Source: DASRFR01 sp035651455
Lineage (GTDB): Bacteria; Acidobacteriota; Terriglobia; Terriglobales; Acidobacteriaceae
DNA length: 64,000 nucleotides
Assembly: GCA_035651455.1 (NCBI GenBank)
Contig: DASRFR010000047.1
Coordinates: 62,001-126,000, forward strand
Direction of reading: 5' to 3'
The notes below the pieces were generated by a model. That model was not told the origin of the DNA and did no database searches. It saw nothing but the letters and a program-made list of their open reading frames with translations. The position numbers and the translations under genes are program-made. Within the stretch, counting starts at the first letter, position 1, and each line of letters starts with the position of its first letter. Of the stretch, positions 44,117 to 52,774 are shown piece by piece.

Positions 44117-44959
44117 ATGGAAAAGCCCAGCGAACTGATGACAGGCGCGACACCGGCCCCTCCGCCCGATGCTTCTTCGGTCGTCGGTGAGCTGCGCATT
44201 CACCAGTTCCGCAGCAAAATTTACCGCAACACGCGGAATCTGCGGGTGTGGCTGCCGCCCGGGTATAGCGACGCCGGCAACGCGCACCGTTACCCGGTGT
44301 TGTATCTCAATGACGGGCAGAACTTGTTTGACCGGGCCACTGCATTCGCGGGCGTGGAGTGGCAGGTGGACGAAACCGCGGACCGCCTGATCCGCGAGAA
44401 AGAAATTCCTCCCCTGATCATCGTTGGTATTGATAACACCGGGCCGGAACGGATGAAGGAGTATATTCCCTGGCGATCTTTCAGCCCGCCCATCTTTCGC
44501 CCCCTGGGACGAAGCTATCCGGTGTTCCTGACGCGTGAAGTGATGCCGTTCGTGGAACATGAATACCGGATCGAGAAGGGCGCCGCACATACCGGGCTGG
44601 GAGGGTCCTCTCTAGGCGCGCTGATCTCCTTGTATACAGCCATGGAGAAGCCGGGGATGTTTGGACGTTTGCTGGTGGAGAGTCCGTCGCTTCAAATGTG
44701 CAATCGGCAAGCGCTGAAACAGGCCACAAAAGTGAGCGCGTGGCCCGAGCGGGTGTTTCTGGCCATGGGGAGCAAAGAAACCGGAAACGACGAACGAGAC
44801 CGGCAGATCGTGCTTGATGTTCAGGAATTTGCGCGAATCCTGCGGCGCGTGGGGTTAGGAGACGACCGACTCCGCCTGAAGATCGCGGAGGGCGCAACCC
44901 ACAGCGAAGCGGCATGGGCACAACGATTCCCGGAGGCGCTCGAATTTTTATTTGGCTGA
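44117..44959 (+). CDS. esterase of the Fes/D-like alpha/beta-hydrolase family
   Basis: Starts at ATG (a GTG three bases earlier is possible). 280 aa. After a proline-rich N-terminus the sequence matches the esterase-D/IroE-like family: NTRNLRVWLPPGYSDAGNAHRYPVLYLNDGQNLFD, the nucleophile elbow GGSSLGALISLY (serine in G-x-S-x-G form) and the C-terminal histidine in ATHSEAAWAQRFPEALEFLF. No signal peptide. It could hydrolyse ester bonds of surface molecules or siderophores; its role next to the redox pair is not clear. Its last 12 bases overlap the convergent GT87-like gene. Confidence 0.82.
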   Translation: MEKPSELMTGATPAPPPDASSVVGELRIHQFRSKIYRNTRNLRVWLPPGYSDAGNAHRYPVLYLNDGQNLFDRATAFAGVEWQVDETADRLIREKEIPPLIIVGIDNTGPERMKEYIPWRSFSPPIFRPLGRSYPVFLTREVMPFVEHEYRIEKGAAHTGLGGSSLGALISLYTAMEKPGMFGRLLVESPSLQMCNRQALKQATKVSAWPERVFLAMGSKETGNDERDRQIVLDVQEFARILRRVGLGDDRLRLKIAEGATHSEAAWAQRFPEALEFLFG

Positions 44960-46240
44960 CAGAAAGCTGCAGGAGCGCGGCACTTCGTCATCAGCGTTCG
45001 CTAGATCCAGCCGGGGTGCGGTCCTCACCACCATCCACATCAAGGCGAAAAGCGTGAGGGTTTCAAGCTGGAACCGCGTCCATTGGGTCAGGTCTTCGGC
45101 GATGGAAAGCAGATAGCTGAAGTAAAGAAGGGTCGCGAGTGTCTGAAAGTATCGCGCTCCAGCAAATTGGGCCAATGACGACCGAGCCGAGAGGAGCCAA
45201 TCCGCCAGCAGCAGGAACGCGGGTGCGAGGATCACGAGATCGTAGACGAGCAGATGAGGCGCGATCAGCACGCTGGTCATCAACAAGATCGAGAAGCGCA
45301 GATTCCAGGAAAATGGCCCGAGCCAGATTTTTGCCGCGAGGAAGAGCACGATTAGCGAACTGGCAACGTAGAGCAGGAATGCCCACAGCGGCCAAGGCAC
45401 CAGCAACGACCAGAAGCCGCGAAAAGAAAATAACTGGTAAAGCTTTGGTTCCAACAACCACCGCGGCACGTGGGGTAGCTCCAGCAGGCGATGCAGGTAT
45501 GCCTCTAGAACCCCCGAGCCGTAGTAGGCCCACGCTATGGCGGCCTGAGCAGCGATCGAGCATAAGGCTCCGAGCACGACCTTCCACTCCAGACTGAGAA
45601 TGAAGAGGACTGCCGCGGCCAGTCCTAGCTGCGGCTTCAGCGCCAGCAATCCACATGCACAGCCTGCCAAAGTGTAACGTCGTGCCGAATAGGCGAGGAA
45701 CGCCAATGTGAATGCGACTAACGCCAAGCCTGAACTTTGTCCGAAGGTTAGCAGGTGAAATAGTCCGGGAAAGGCGATGGCGAGGAGGGCAACCGTGCCC
45801 GGATGGTCAACCAGATGTTCGCAGTGTCTCCAGACGAGGTAGCAGCAGAGAAAATAAACCACTGCGTTGCACAGGATCCATAACAACACCGCGCGCCCGT
45901 AAGGCAGGCACCCCAAAGGAGCGAGAAGGATGGAAACTTGCGGACCATACAGCGGGACGAAGCGCGCGGGTGGCGACTGCGGTACCAGTACTCGCACGAG
46001 TTGCTCTTGTGCAACGCCGTCATAAAGCAGCGCGCCATTGTGGTGAGCCGCCAGGAATCCCAAGGTGTAGAAATGTAGAAAGTCGCTGCCCTTGAGCAAA
46101 CCATAGTGGTCCAGCAGTCCCGGGGGCGACATATCCCAGGCATATACGGACCACAAGATCACAGCCACAATGAGCCCGTGAGTGCGGAGTCGCCGCGAGT
46201 TCAGCCACCCGACACGGTGTGTGACGGCCGCATGAGACAT
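44948..46240 (-). CDS. GT87/DUF2029-like membrane glycosyltransferase
   Basis: 430 aa from MSHAAVTH; a longer reading frame begins 24 codons upstream but adds polar residues. About ten hydrophobic helices. The first extracytoplasmic loop contains the DFLHFYTLGFLAAHHNGALLYD pattern seen in GT87 (DUF2029) proteins, which transfer mannose or other sugars from polyprenyl-phosphate donors. The acidic residue after the first helix (SPPGLLDHYGLLKGSDFLHF) is likely catalytic. The substrate is unknown. Transcribed toward the esterase. Confidence 0.75.
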   Translation of the reverse strand: MSHAAVTHRVGWLNSRRLRTHGLIVAVILWSVYAWDMSPPGLLDHYGLLKGSDFLHFYTLGFLAAHHNGALLYDGVAQEQLVRVLVPQSPPARFVPLYGPQVSILLAPLGCLPYGRAVLLWILCNAVVYFLCCYLVWRHCEHLVDHPGTVALLAIAFPGLFHLLTFGQSSGLALVAFTLAFLAYSARRYTLAGCACGLLALKPQLGLAAAVLFILSLEWKVVLGALCSIAAQAAIAWAYYGSGVLEAYLHRLLELPHVPRWLLEPKLYQLFSFRGFWSLLVPWPLWAFLLYVASSLIVLFLAAKIWLGPFSWNLRFSILLMTSVLIAPHLLVYDLVILAPAFLLLADWLLSARSSLAQFAGARYFQTLATLLYFSYLLSIAEDLTQWTRFQLETLTLFALMWMVVRTAPRLDLANADDEVPRSCSFLSAK

Positions 46241-46562
46241 GTCTGCGAAACATAATAACTTGCACTGTCCAGTGCAGCGGATGGGAAACGGAGACAGCCG
46301 ATAGAAGAGCAACTCTTCAGGGCGAGGGCCTTCAGCCCGGCCGCAAAGCGCGCCGACAGTGCTTAACGAGAGTGCTTAAAGGGAGAGAAAGGCGCACCGA
46401 GCGCCACTTAACATCAACACTCCGGCTTTGTGACCGGATCTTGAGTTCCAAAGCGGGGCGTTACCTCAAAAACCAGCAAAGACCATGTTCAATCCTATAA
46501 CGAAAGAGTTAAGATGTTGGATTGTCCCACGCATGCCGTACTTACCAGGAGGTCTTTCTCCC
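46241..46562. other. 322-base divergent upstream region
   Basis: No gene visible between the GT87-like start and the sortilin-like gene. It contains two direct copies of GAG-AGTGCTTAA-like sequence (about 46357-46380, AGTGCTTAA twice, 13 bases apart) and a TGTGACCGGATC half-site at about 46429-46441. These may be regulator sites for the divergent genes; no -10/-35 pair is convincing. Confidence 0.3.
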
Positions 46563-49500
46563 ATGACATTCAAGCGAATTAGTGTGCTTGCCGGCCTGAT
46601 AGTTCTTCTCGTATCGGCGGGCGTTGTCGCGCCGGCGCAGCAATACAACGAAAGTCAGCTCAAAGGCATGAAATGGCGGCTGGTCGGTCCCTATCGCGGC
46701 GGACGCGTGCTGGCTGTCACCGGCGTAAGTGGCGATCCCTACACTTACTACTTTGGCGGGGTTTCCGGGGGAGTATGGAGGACGGTAGATGGCGGCAATA
46801 CCTGGACCCCACTCACCGATAAGGATCCTATCTCGTCGGTAGGCGCGATCGCGGTAGCCGATTCCAATCACAATGTGATTTATGTCGGTACCGGCGAATC
46901 CTGCATTCGCGGCAACATCTCGTATGGCAATGGCATGTACAAATCGACCGACGGCGGGAAGACCTGGCTACACATCGGCCTCGAAAACACGCAGCACATA
47001 GCCAGAGTGCTGATTCATCCGCATAATCCAGACATCGTCTACGTCGCGGCTTTTGGACACGCATATGGCCCAAACCCCGACCGCGGCGTCTACCGCACAA
47101 ACGATGGCGGAAAGACCTGGCAGAAGATTCTCTACAAAGACGACAAGACCGGGGCGATTGATCTCGCTTTCGATCCCCAAAATCCGAACGTCATGTTTGC
47201 GGCGATGTACGAAGCACAACGCACGCCATGGAGCCTGAGCAGCGGCGGACCGGGCAGCGGTCTCTACAAATCGGTGGACGGCGGCAACACCTGGAAACAC
47301 CTGGAAGGGAACGGTCTGCCTTCGGGCCTGCTGGGACGAATCGGCGTTTCGGTTTCGGGCGCCGACTCCAATCGGGTTTACGCGCTGATCGAAGCAAAAG
47401 ACAGCGGCTTGTATCGGTCTGACGATGCCGGAGAGAACTGGACTCGGGTGAATGACGATCAGCGGCTCACGCAGCGCGCCTGGTATTTCACCCATATTTT
47501 TGCCGATCCGAAGAGCGCGGATACGGTTTACATGCTCAACACCGGAATGTTCCGCTCGAGCGACGGCGGGAAATCATTGCAGTTGCTACCCGCGCCGCAT
47601 GGCGACCATCATGGGCTCTGGATCGATCCCACCAACCCGACGCGCATGATTAACGGCAACGATGGTGGCGCAACGGTCACGGTGGACAACGGAAAGACAT
47701 GGAGCACGCAGTACAACCAGCCGACGGCCCAGTTCTACCATGTCGTCGCCGACAACCGGCCCTTGTACTACATCTACGGCGCGCAGCAGGACAACAGCAC
47801 CGTGGCGATTGCCAGCCGGACAGACGATGGCTACATCGGCAGGCAGCATTGGTTTGACGCGGGGGGCGGCGAAAGCGGTTACATCGCGCCTGACCCGAAA
47901 GATCCGCTGATCGTGTATGCAGGTGGAAACGCGGGGACTGTGACCCGCCTCGACAAGCATCTGGAGCAGTTGCAGGATGTCACACCGTGGCCAGTGGATT
48001 CATCCGGTCATGGCGCGGGAGACTTGAAATACCGCGGCGGCTGGACTGAGCCGATTGTATTTTCGCCACATGATCCCAATGTGCTGTACACAGCGGCGCA
48101 GGTGGTCTTCAAGAGTACCGACCAGGGCACGTCGTGGACGGTGATCAGTCCCGATCTGACGCGCAATGACAAAAGTAAACAGGACGCTTCAGGCGGTCCG
48201 ATCACCAAGGACAATACCAGCGTCGAGTACTACGACACGGTGTTCACCATCGCCGAATCGCCGGTGCAAAAAGATGTGATTTGGGCGGGCACCGACGATG
48301 GCTTGATTCAGCTTACGCGCGACGGCGGCAAGTCATGGAACAACATCACCCCGAAAGGTATCCCCGAGTGGAGCCTAGTCAGTTTGATTGAGGCATCCCC
48401 ACACAGCGCCGGCACCGCATACGCGGCAGTCGATGCGCACAAGCTGGACGACTTGAAGCCATACATTTACAAGACTACCGACTTCGGGAAAACCTGGAGC
48501 AACGTAGCCAACGGCATCCCCAGCGGATCGTATGTGCATGTCGTCCGCGAGGACCCCCGGCAGAAGGGCTTGCTTTATGCCGGAACGGAGAGCGGCGTTT
48601 ATGTCTCATTCGACGACGGCGCGCGCTGGCAGACCTTACAACTGAACTTGCCTCAAACACCGATTCACGACCTGGTCATCAAGAACAACGACCTGGTCGC
48701 GGCGACACACGGGCGCTCGTTCTGGATCCTGGATGACATCACGCCATTGAGGCAGCTTAACGTGGAGTCGGGAAACCAGCGTATGGCGCTGTTGAAGCCT
48801 GAAGCCGCGTATCGTTACCACTGGCCCGAGTTCTTCGAGCGCCGCCAACCGGTAGGTGAAAATCCTCCCACGGGCGCGATGCTGTATTACTACTTCAAGG
48901 ACAAGCCGAAGGGGGCTGTCACGCTCGAGATCCTCGATGCGCAAGGGAAGCCGGTGCGCACGTACTCCAGCGAGGACAAGAAGAAGGCAGAGACTCCACC
49001 GGAGTGGCCGGATCTTCAACCGCCATCGGAGAAGATTCCGGCGGACGCAGGCATGAACCGTTTTGCGTGGGACTTGCGAGCCGAAGGTCCGCACGAATTG
49101 CCTGGCGAACCTGGGGCGGAGTTCCGCGATCGCGGCCCCCTCGTATTACCTGGGCAGTACCAGGTGCGACTGACGGCGGAAGGCAAAAGCGTCACCGCAC
49201 CTTTGGAGTTGAAAATGGATCCGAGAGTGAACGCGAGTCTCGGCGATTTACAGAAGCAATACGACCTGGCAATCAAAGTCCGCGACCGGGTGAGCGAGAT
49301 CCACGATACGGTGCGAGAGATTCGGGAAGCTCGCATGCAGCTTGAGACGCTGGACCGGCGACTCAGCGACGATGCGCGCTACAAGCCAATCGTGTCGGCG
49401 TCTCAGGATCTGGATAAGAAAATGACGCCGGTTGAAGAGCAACTCCTGCAAGTGAAAGCCAAAAGCTCGGAGGCGACCCTCAACTACCCGGTGCTGACGG

Positions 49501-49748
49501 ATGAGCGGCTGCACGCCCTGGGTTTCAGCTTGGATGGCGCGGACACCGCTCCCACGCAGCAGCAGTACCAGGCGTTTGAGATGCTCAGCGGGGAGTCTGC
49601 GCCCTTGATAGCGCAATGGAACCAAATGCGATCCAAAGACCTGGTCGCGTTGAATGACATGGTGAAGAAGGAAAGCGTGCCGGTGATATATATTGCGCCG
49701 GCGGGAAGCCAGGCAGAGTCGACGAAGTCAGCGGCCGAACGACAATAG
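46563..49748 (+). CDS. secreted sortilin/VPS10-like beta-propeller protein (BNR repeats)
   Basis: 1061 aa. I chose the ATG at 46563 behind an AGGAGGT site; the longer frame adds 26 residues before the signal. Signal peptide MTFKRISVLAGLIVLLVSAGVVAPAQ. Residues about 30-760 carry many S/T-x-D-G-G-x-T/S-W Asp-box repeats (TVDGGNTWTPL, STDGGKTWLHIG, TNDGGKTWQKI, SVDGGNTWKHL, TRDGGKSWNNI, TTDFGKTWSNV), building two or more propellers. The last 300 residues contain a beta domain (AVTLEILDAQGKPVRTYSS) and a helical tail. Such proteins are common in acidobacteria and Bacteroidetes and may bind or act on glycans or peptides; no enzyme residues identified. Confidence 0.85.
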   Translation: MTFKRISVLAGLIVLLVSAGVVAPAQQYNESQLKGMKWRLVGPYRGGRVLAVTGVSGDPYTYYFGGVSGGVWRTVDGGNTWTPLTDKDPISSVGAIAVADSNHNVIYVGTGESCIRGNISYGNGMYKSTDGGKTWLHIGLENTQHIARVLIHPHNPDIVYVAAFGHAYGPNPDRGVYRTNDGGKTWQKILYKDDKTGAIDLAFDPQNPNVMFAAMYEAQRTPWSLSSGGPGSGLYKSVDGGNTWKHLEGNGLPSGLLGRIGVSVSGADSNRVYALIEAKDSGLYRSDDAGENWTRVNDDQRLTQRAWYFTHIFADPKSADTVYMLNTGMFRSSDGGKSLQLLPAPHGDHHGLWIDPTNPTRMINGNDGGATVTVDNGKTWSTQYNQPTAQFYHVVADNRPLYYIYGAQQDNSTVAIASRTDDGYIGRQHWFDAGGGESGYIAPDPKDPLIVYAGGNAGTVTRLDKHLEQLQDVTPWPVDSSGHGAGDLKYRGGWTEPIVFSPHDPNVLYTAAQVVFKSTDQGTSWTVISPDLTRNDKSKQDASGGPITKDNTSVEYYDTVFTIAESPVQKDVIWAGTDDGLIQLTRDGGKSWNNITPKGIPEWSLVSLIEASPHSAGTAYAAVDAHKLDDLKPYIYKTTDFGKTWSNVANGIPSGSYVHVVREDPRQKGLLYAGTESGVYVSFDDGARWQTLQLNLPQTPIHDLVIKNNDLVAATHGRSFWILDDITPLRQLNVESGNQRMALLKPEAAYRYHWPEFFERRQPVGENPPTGAMLYYYFKDKPKGAVTLEILDAQGKPVRTYSSEDKKKAETPPEWPDLQPPSEKIPADAGMNRFAWDLRAEGPHELPGEPGAEFRDRGPLVLPGQYQVRLTAEGKSVTAPLELKMDPRVNASLGDLQKQYDLAIKVRDRVSEIHDTVREIREARMQLETLDRRLSDDARYKPIVSASQDLDKKMTPVEEQLLQVKAKSSEATLNYPVLTDERLHALGFSLDGADTAPTQQQYQAFEMLSGESAPLIAQWNQMRSKDLVALNDMVKKESVPVIYIAPAGSQAESTKSAAERQ

Positions 49749-49754
49749 CTGAGA

Positions 49755-49787
49755 CACAAAAATGGGCACGGGCAATGAGCTCGTGCC
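49755..49787 (-). terminator. intrinsic terminator of the small exported-protein gene
   Basis: On the minus strand GGCACG (from 49782-49787) pairs with CGTGCC (49765-49770) over an 11-base loop and is followed by CATTTTTGTG. It lies just past the stop of the gene ending at 49798. On the plus strand, where the large propeller gene ends, no T-tract follows. Confidence 0.65.
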
Positions 49788-49797
49788 GCAGCGACGC

Positions 49798-50196
49798 TTA
49801 CCAGATCGGTTTGCCGTCTTTATCGCGAAAGACGAAAGTATCTGTACCGCGCCGGACTTCACGCGCGAAAACTGTGTCCACGCCTTCGAATTTCACCTTC
49901 GAGCCAACCACCTCGAGTTGATCGCCCTTGTTGAAGACGAGTTCGTAGGTTTTCACAAATGTGGCGGTGGCAAGGTGCACCTCGATGGTGCTGCCATCTC
50001 CCAGTTTCAACACGACGTGCGATCCCATGCCGCCGCTGACCGGGCACGCGCGGTCTCGCACTTCTTCGACCGTGCCTTTAAAGGTCGCCTCGGTGGCAGG
50101 ATTGTACTTGGGAACCGCCTGATTCTGGGCGGCAAAAGCCGGAAAGCTGACCGCAGCCAGAGCCATGATTAGGATGATGACATGCCAGGTTTTCAT
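49798..50196 (-). CDS. small exported protein, OB-fold-like
   Basis: 132 aa with an AGGAGGAG ribosome-binding site and a signal peptide (MKTWHVIILIMALAAVSFPAFA). The mature 110 residues are beta-rich: YNPATEATFKGTVEEVRDRACPVSGGMGSHVVLKLGDGSTIEVHLATATFVKTYELVFNKGDQLEVVGSKVKFEG. The pattern of a TFKGTVEEV strand, VLKLGDGSTIEVHL and GDQLEVVGSKV is that of a small OB-fold domain, as in DNA-binding or cofactor-binding exported proteins of the YgiW/DUF5666 type. One cysteine. Function unknown. A terminator follows it. Confidence 0.65.
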   Translation of the reverse strand: MKTWHVIILIMALAAVSFPAFAAQNQAVPKYNPATEATFKGTVEEVRDRACPVSGGMGSHVVLKLGDGSTIEVHLATATFVKTYELVFNKGDQLEVVGSKVKFEGVDTVFAREVRRGTDTFVFRDKDGKPIW

Positions 50197-50273
50197 GCCA
50201 CTCCTCCTTCCTCACAGGTCCACGACCGGGCCTGCCTGGTGAATCAATTATGAGACGGAGAGTCCGCGAACCC

Positions 50274-50289
50274 TGTGACGGAGATCACT
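50274..50289. promoter_or_regulatory. CRP-like site TGTGA-N6-TCACT
   Basis: TGTGACGGAGATCACT is nearly symmetric and very similar to the site at 19359 (TGTGA CCGGGA TCACA). It lies 78 bases upstream of the small exported protein and about 150 bases upstream of the DUF2127 gene, in their divergent control region. Another ACTGTGATCT half-site follows. Confidence 0.35.
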
Positions 50290-50440
50290 CTGGACTGTGA
50301 TCTTAAATTACTTTAGTCATGGCAGACGCCTGCAAACCCAGTGCTTCCAAAGGTTGCCTTCGCATTGCAAAGCGAAGCAGGCGAGCGGCAATTCTGCTAA
50401 GGTAGCGCCGGGTCGGCGCACACGGTAAGCTAAAAGGTAG

Positions 50441-50995
50441 ATGGGGCGAATGCAACTGAAAGCGGCGCTGGAATCAGTTCATCACGGTGGTGCCGACCTC
50501 GAGCATCTGAAAGGGCTGCGGGCCGTCGCGTCGCTCGAATTTCTCAAGGGCATTCTGGCCTGCGGCGGGATTATCGCCCTGATCGCGATTGTGCGCCGCG
50601 ATACCTGGGATGTGGCCGAGAGCCTGCTCGAGTTCTTTCACGTCAACCTCGAAGGGCATTTCGCGCAAGCTTTTCTGGACTTTGCCGACCGCGTGACAGA
50701 CAAAAACCTTTGGACCGCCGTGGGGCTGCTCTCCGTCTACACCCTCCTGCGGTTTATCGAGTCCTATGGCTTATGGCGCGCCCGCGCCTGGGCGGAGTGG
50801 CTGGCGCTGATTTCGGGAACAATCTATTTGCCCTTTGAGATCATGGAACTGATTCGCAAGCCCGACGCTATTCACGTTTTTGTGCTACTCGCCAACCTGG
50901 TCGTGGTGCTCTATATGCTCTACCTGCGAACCTGGGGCCGAGTGCCTGATGAACAACGCCGATCAGGGGTCAGGGCGTATGAGCCGGGGGACTGA
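50441..50995 (+). CDS. DUF2127 membrane protein
   Basis: 184 aa with four hydrophobic helices (KGILACGGIIALIAIV, NLWTAVGLLSVYTLLRFIESYGLW, EWLALISGTIYLPFEIMEL, AIHVFVLLANLVVVLYMLYL). The short acidic/aromatic motifs LRFIESYGLWRARAWAEWLALISGTIYLPFEIMEL are the hallmark of DUF2127, a family of unknown function. Its end overlaps the convergent ATPase gene by 26 bases. Confidence 0.8.
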   Translation: MGRMQLKAALESVHHGGADLEHLKGLRAVASLEFLKGILACGGIIALIAIVRRDTWDVAESLLEFFHVNLEGHFAQAFLDFADRVTDKNLWTAVGLLSVYTLLRFIESYGLWRARAWAEWLALISGTIYLPFEIMELIRKPDAIHVFVLLANLVVVLYMLYLRTWGRVPDEQRRSGVRAYEPGD

Positions 50996-51608
50996 CCGGG
51001 GCTTGTTTGGCGATCGGTTGCACTACCTTGTTCACGATGAAGTCGGCGCGCTCATTTGGTGCGGCTTTCGGTAGCTCGAGAGTTTCGTAGCCGCACTCAG
51101 CGTAGACTTCGCGCACCAGCTGAAAGGTTCGTTCTGCTTCCGCAAAATCTTGCTTGCGCTCTTCGTCAGTTCGATAGATCTCTTTCCATGGCGGCGCCAG
51201 GAAGACCGCGGGGGAATAACGAAAGCGGTCGCATGCTTCGCGGATGAATGCGTCATCTGGCAGACCGATGAGCCGCGCGTAGCAGAGCGTGTCGGGTATG
51301 CCGCGATCCGAGAATGCCGGGTACGGCGCAGGCGTATGCCCGCGATAAGACTCCACCGATCGCTCCAGCATCAAGCGCGTATACGCCAGCCGGTCGCCCC
51401 AGGGCAGGGCGTCGCCGTGCGCCTTGATTTGCTCTTGAATGATCCGCCGGGCGACTTCAGGGAACACCCGGTATCCGCGCTCCGCAATTCGATTGAGCAC
51501 GGTGGTCTTACCCGATCCGGGTCCTCCGGAAACGATGAACAGATTAGGGTCTTTTGAAAGTGGCTGCATTCGTCCGATGTAAGTGTGAGCGCGATCAGTG
51601 TTCGTCAT
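50970..51608 (-). CDS. P-loop ATPase/kinase-like protein (AAA_28 type)
   Basis: 212 aa. LFIVSGGPGSGKTTVLNRIAERGYRVFPEVARRIIQEQ places a Walker A (GGPGSGKTT, about residues 28-36) and a following conserved E-x3-R. FSDRGIPDTLCYARLIGL is a second conserved block with a DRG. This is the layout of the stand-alone AAA_28 family, P-loop proteins related to nucleotide or sugar kinases, whose substrate is unknown. The first ATG is used here; the ATG 13 codons later (MQPLSKDPN) is also possible. C-terminus rich in prolines. Confidence 0.8.
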   Translation of the reverse strand: MTNTDRAHTYIGRMQPLSKDPNLFIVSGGPGSGKTTVLNRIAERGYRVFPEVARRIIQEQIKAHGDALPWGDRLAYTRLMLERSVESYRGHTPAPYPAFSDRGIPDTLCYARLIGLPDDAFIREACDRFRYSPAVFLAPPWKEIYRTDEERKQDFAEAERTFQLVREVYAECGYETLELPKAAPNERADFIVNKVVQPIAKQAPVSPPAHTP

Positions 51609-51716
51609 GGCAAGCTTGGCATGAGAATGCCGTCAAAATGGGGGAACACTGGCAGATAATACGCGAGGAGGTCAGCGTGCAGTTTCGTGGCAGGCGCGGA
51701 AGATACTTGCCGTAGA

Positions 51717-51746
51717 AATGGAAAAGGCGACCGCTTTGCGATCGCC
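51717..51746 (-). terminator. intrinsic terminator of the cold-shock gene
   Basis: On the minus strand a 9-bp stem GGCGATCGC/GCGGTCGCC (one G-T pair, AAA loop, 51726-51746) is followed by TTTTCCATTT. It lies 17 bases past the stop of the cold-shock gene. Confidence 0.85.
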
Positions 51747-51762
51747 TCGCCACAATCTCAGA

Positions 51763-51963
51763 TCAAGCCGGTCGAACGTTCTCGGCTTGCCAGCCCTTGG
51801 GACCCTTAGTGACTTCAAACTGAACGGTCTGGCCTTCTTGCAGGCTTCTGAAGCCGCCGGCCTGGATGGCAGAGAAATGCACGAAAACGTCTTCTCCGGA
51901 TTGACGGCTGATGAAGCCGTAACCCTTGGCATCGTTAAACCATTTTACTGTTCCTTGTTCCAT
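51763..51963 (-). CDS. cold-shock protein (CspA family)
   Basis: 66 aa, a single cold-shock domain. RNP1 (KGYGFISR) and RNP2 (DVFVHFSAI) are both intact, so it should bind single-stranded RNA/DNA as an RNA chaperone. The start gives MEQGTVKWFNDAKGYGF, the standard N-terminus. It is transcribed alone, with a strong terminator downstream and a long leader upstream that contains a large hairpin. Confidence 0.96.
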   Translation of the reverse strand: MEQGTVKWFNDAKGYGFISRQSGEDVFVHFSAIQAGGFRSLQEGQTVQFEVTKGPKGWQAENVRPA

Positions 51964-52359
51964 GATGTTACTGTTTGTTCCTTTTGTGAATTTACGCTGG
52001 AGAGAGTCGGAAGAAACTTGCGCAGGTTACTGGCTGTTGAGGCGAGAGCTGCTCACGACCGATTCGTTCTAACGTACACGCGAATCCTACGCTTGCAGCC
52101 AGACTTTGGCAAGCAAAACGTAGGAACAGCTCTGCAACTCCTTTGCTCTCAGCGCAAAAGCACGCGTGCAAATCCGGCACACTGGTGCACCGTAAAGTTG
52201 GTGTGCTGTCGATTTAGAGAGTAATATAGATGCAGGAACCAAACTGGTTGTAGTGTCTCAAGATCGATCGTGAAAGCCTCGCGGTCGAGAAAGGAATTCG
52301 CTTGTTCAGGAATTCCCCAGCCGATTCCGACCGCAAATTATGGACAGGGGGAATTGTGA
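51964..52359. other. leader and gene-free region upstream of csp
   Basis: Nearly 400 bases without a recognisable gene. About the first 200 are probably the untranslated leader of the cold-shock mRNA (minus strand), with a weak AAAGGAAC site 10-15 bases from the ATG. The rest up to the small basic-protein gene shows nothing I recognise. Confidence 0.4.
52085..52125 (-). other. large hairpin in the csp leader
   Basis: On the minus strand TCCTACG and CGTAGGA pair, with an inner CTTGCC/GGC-CAAG extension around a 7-base loop, giving a stem of about 13 pairs with a bulge. It lies about 120-160 bases upstream of the csp start. No T-tract follows, so it may be a cold-responsive leader structure or the remains of another RNA. 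Confidence 0.45.
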
Positions 52360-52593
52360 ATGCCACGAGGTCGCTCAACATTCGCTAAACGTCAAAAAGA
52401 GCTGGCACGCCAACAGAGGCAACGCGACAAGGCGGAGCGCAAGAATCAACGCAAGCAGGAAAAGCCCGAGGGTGGGGTGGACGAAATGCTGGAACTGCAG
52501 GCGCACGCCGAAGAGCAGGCCGCATTATTTCGCACCGGCACCGAAGACGACGATTCCGGAGCCATGCCGCTGTCGAACGGAGATCATCACTAG
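52360..52593 (+). CDS. small highly basic protein, unknown function
   Basis: 77 aa: MPRGRSTFAKRQKELARQQRQ begins a strongly basic, Arg/Gln/Lys-rich helical half that continues to about residue 37; the second half is acidic (DEMLELQAHAEEQAALF, GTEDDD). No cysteines, no membrane segment. The amphipathic basic helix suggests binding to nucleic acid or ribosomes. GGGGGAATTGTG precedes the ATG. I believe similar short proteins occur in related genomes, but I cannot name a family. Confidence 0.6.
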   Translation: MPRGRSTFAKRQKELARQQRQRDKAERKNQRKQEKPEGGVDEMLELQAHAEEQAALFRTGTEDDDSGAMPLSNGDHH

Positions 52594-52706
52594 CAGGATC
52601 GCTGAAGCCGCGCCTTCCGCGTGAAGAGCGGTTCGGCGCGCTTCATGCTTCAGTCAGAGACGATTACCTCCCCCACTTGTCACGCATTTACTAGAAATTC
52701 ACTCGA

Positions 52707-52724
52707 TTGTAACCGTCCTGTAAC
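52707..52724 (+). promoter_or_regulatory. candidate Pho box upstream of pstS
   Basis: TTGTAAC and CTGTAAC repeat with an exact 4-base spacer (11-bp period), the geometry of a PhoB/PhoP box (7-bp repeats, consensus near CTGTCAT in Enterobacteria). A plausible -10 (GATACAA) follows 10 bases later. The pstS start is 50 bases downstream. A single TTGTCAC at 52677 may be an extra half-site. Confidence 0.55.
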
Positions 52725-52774
52725 ACTGCGCCGATACAACACAAGCATATACAGAATTCAGGAGGAATCATCGA

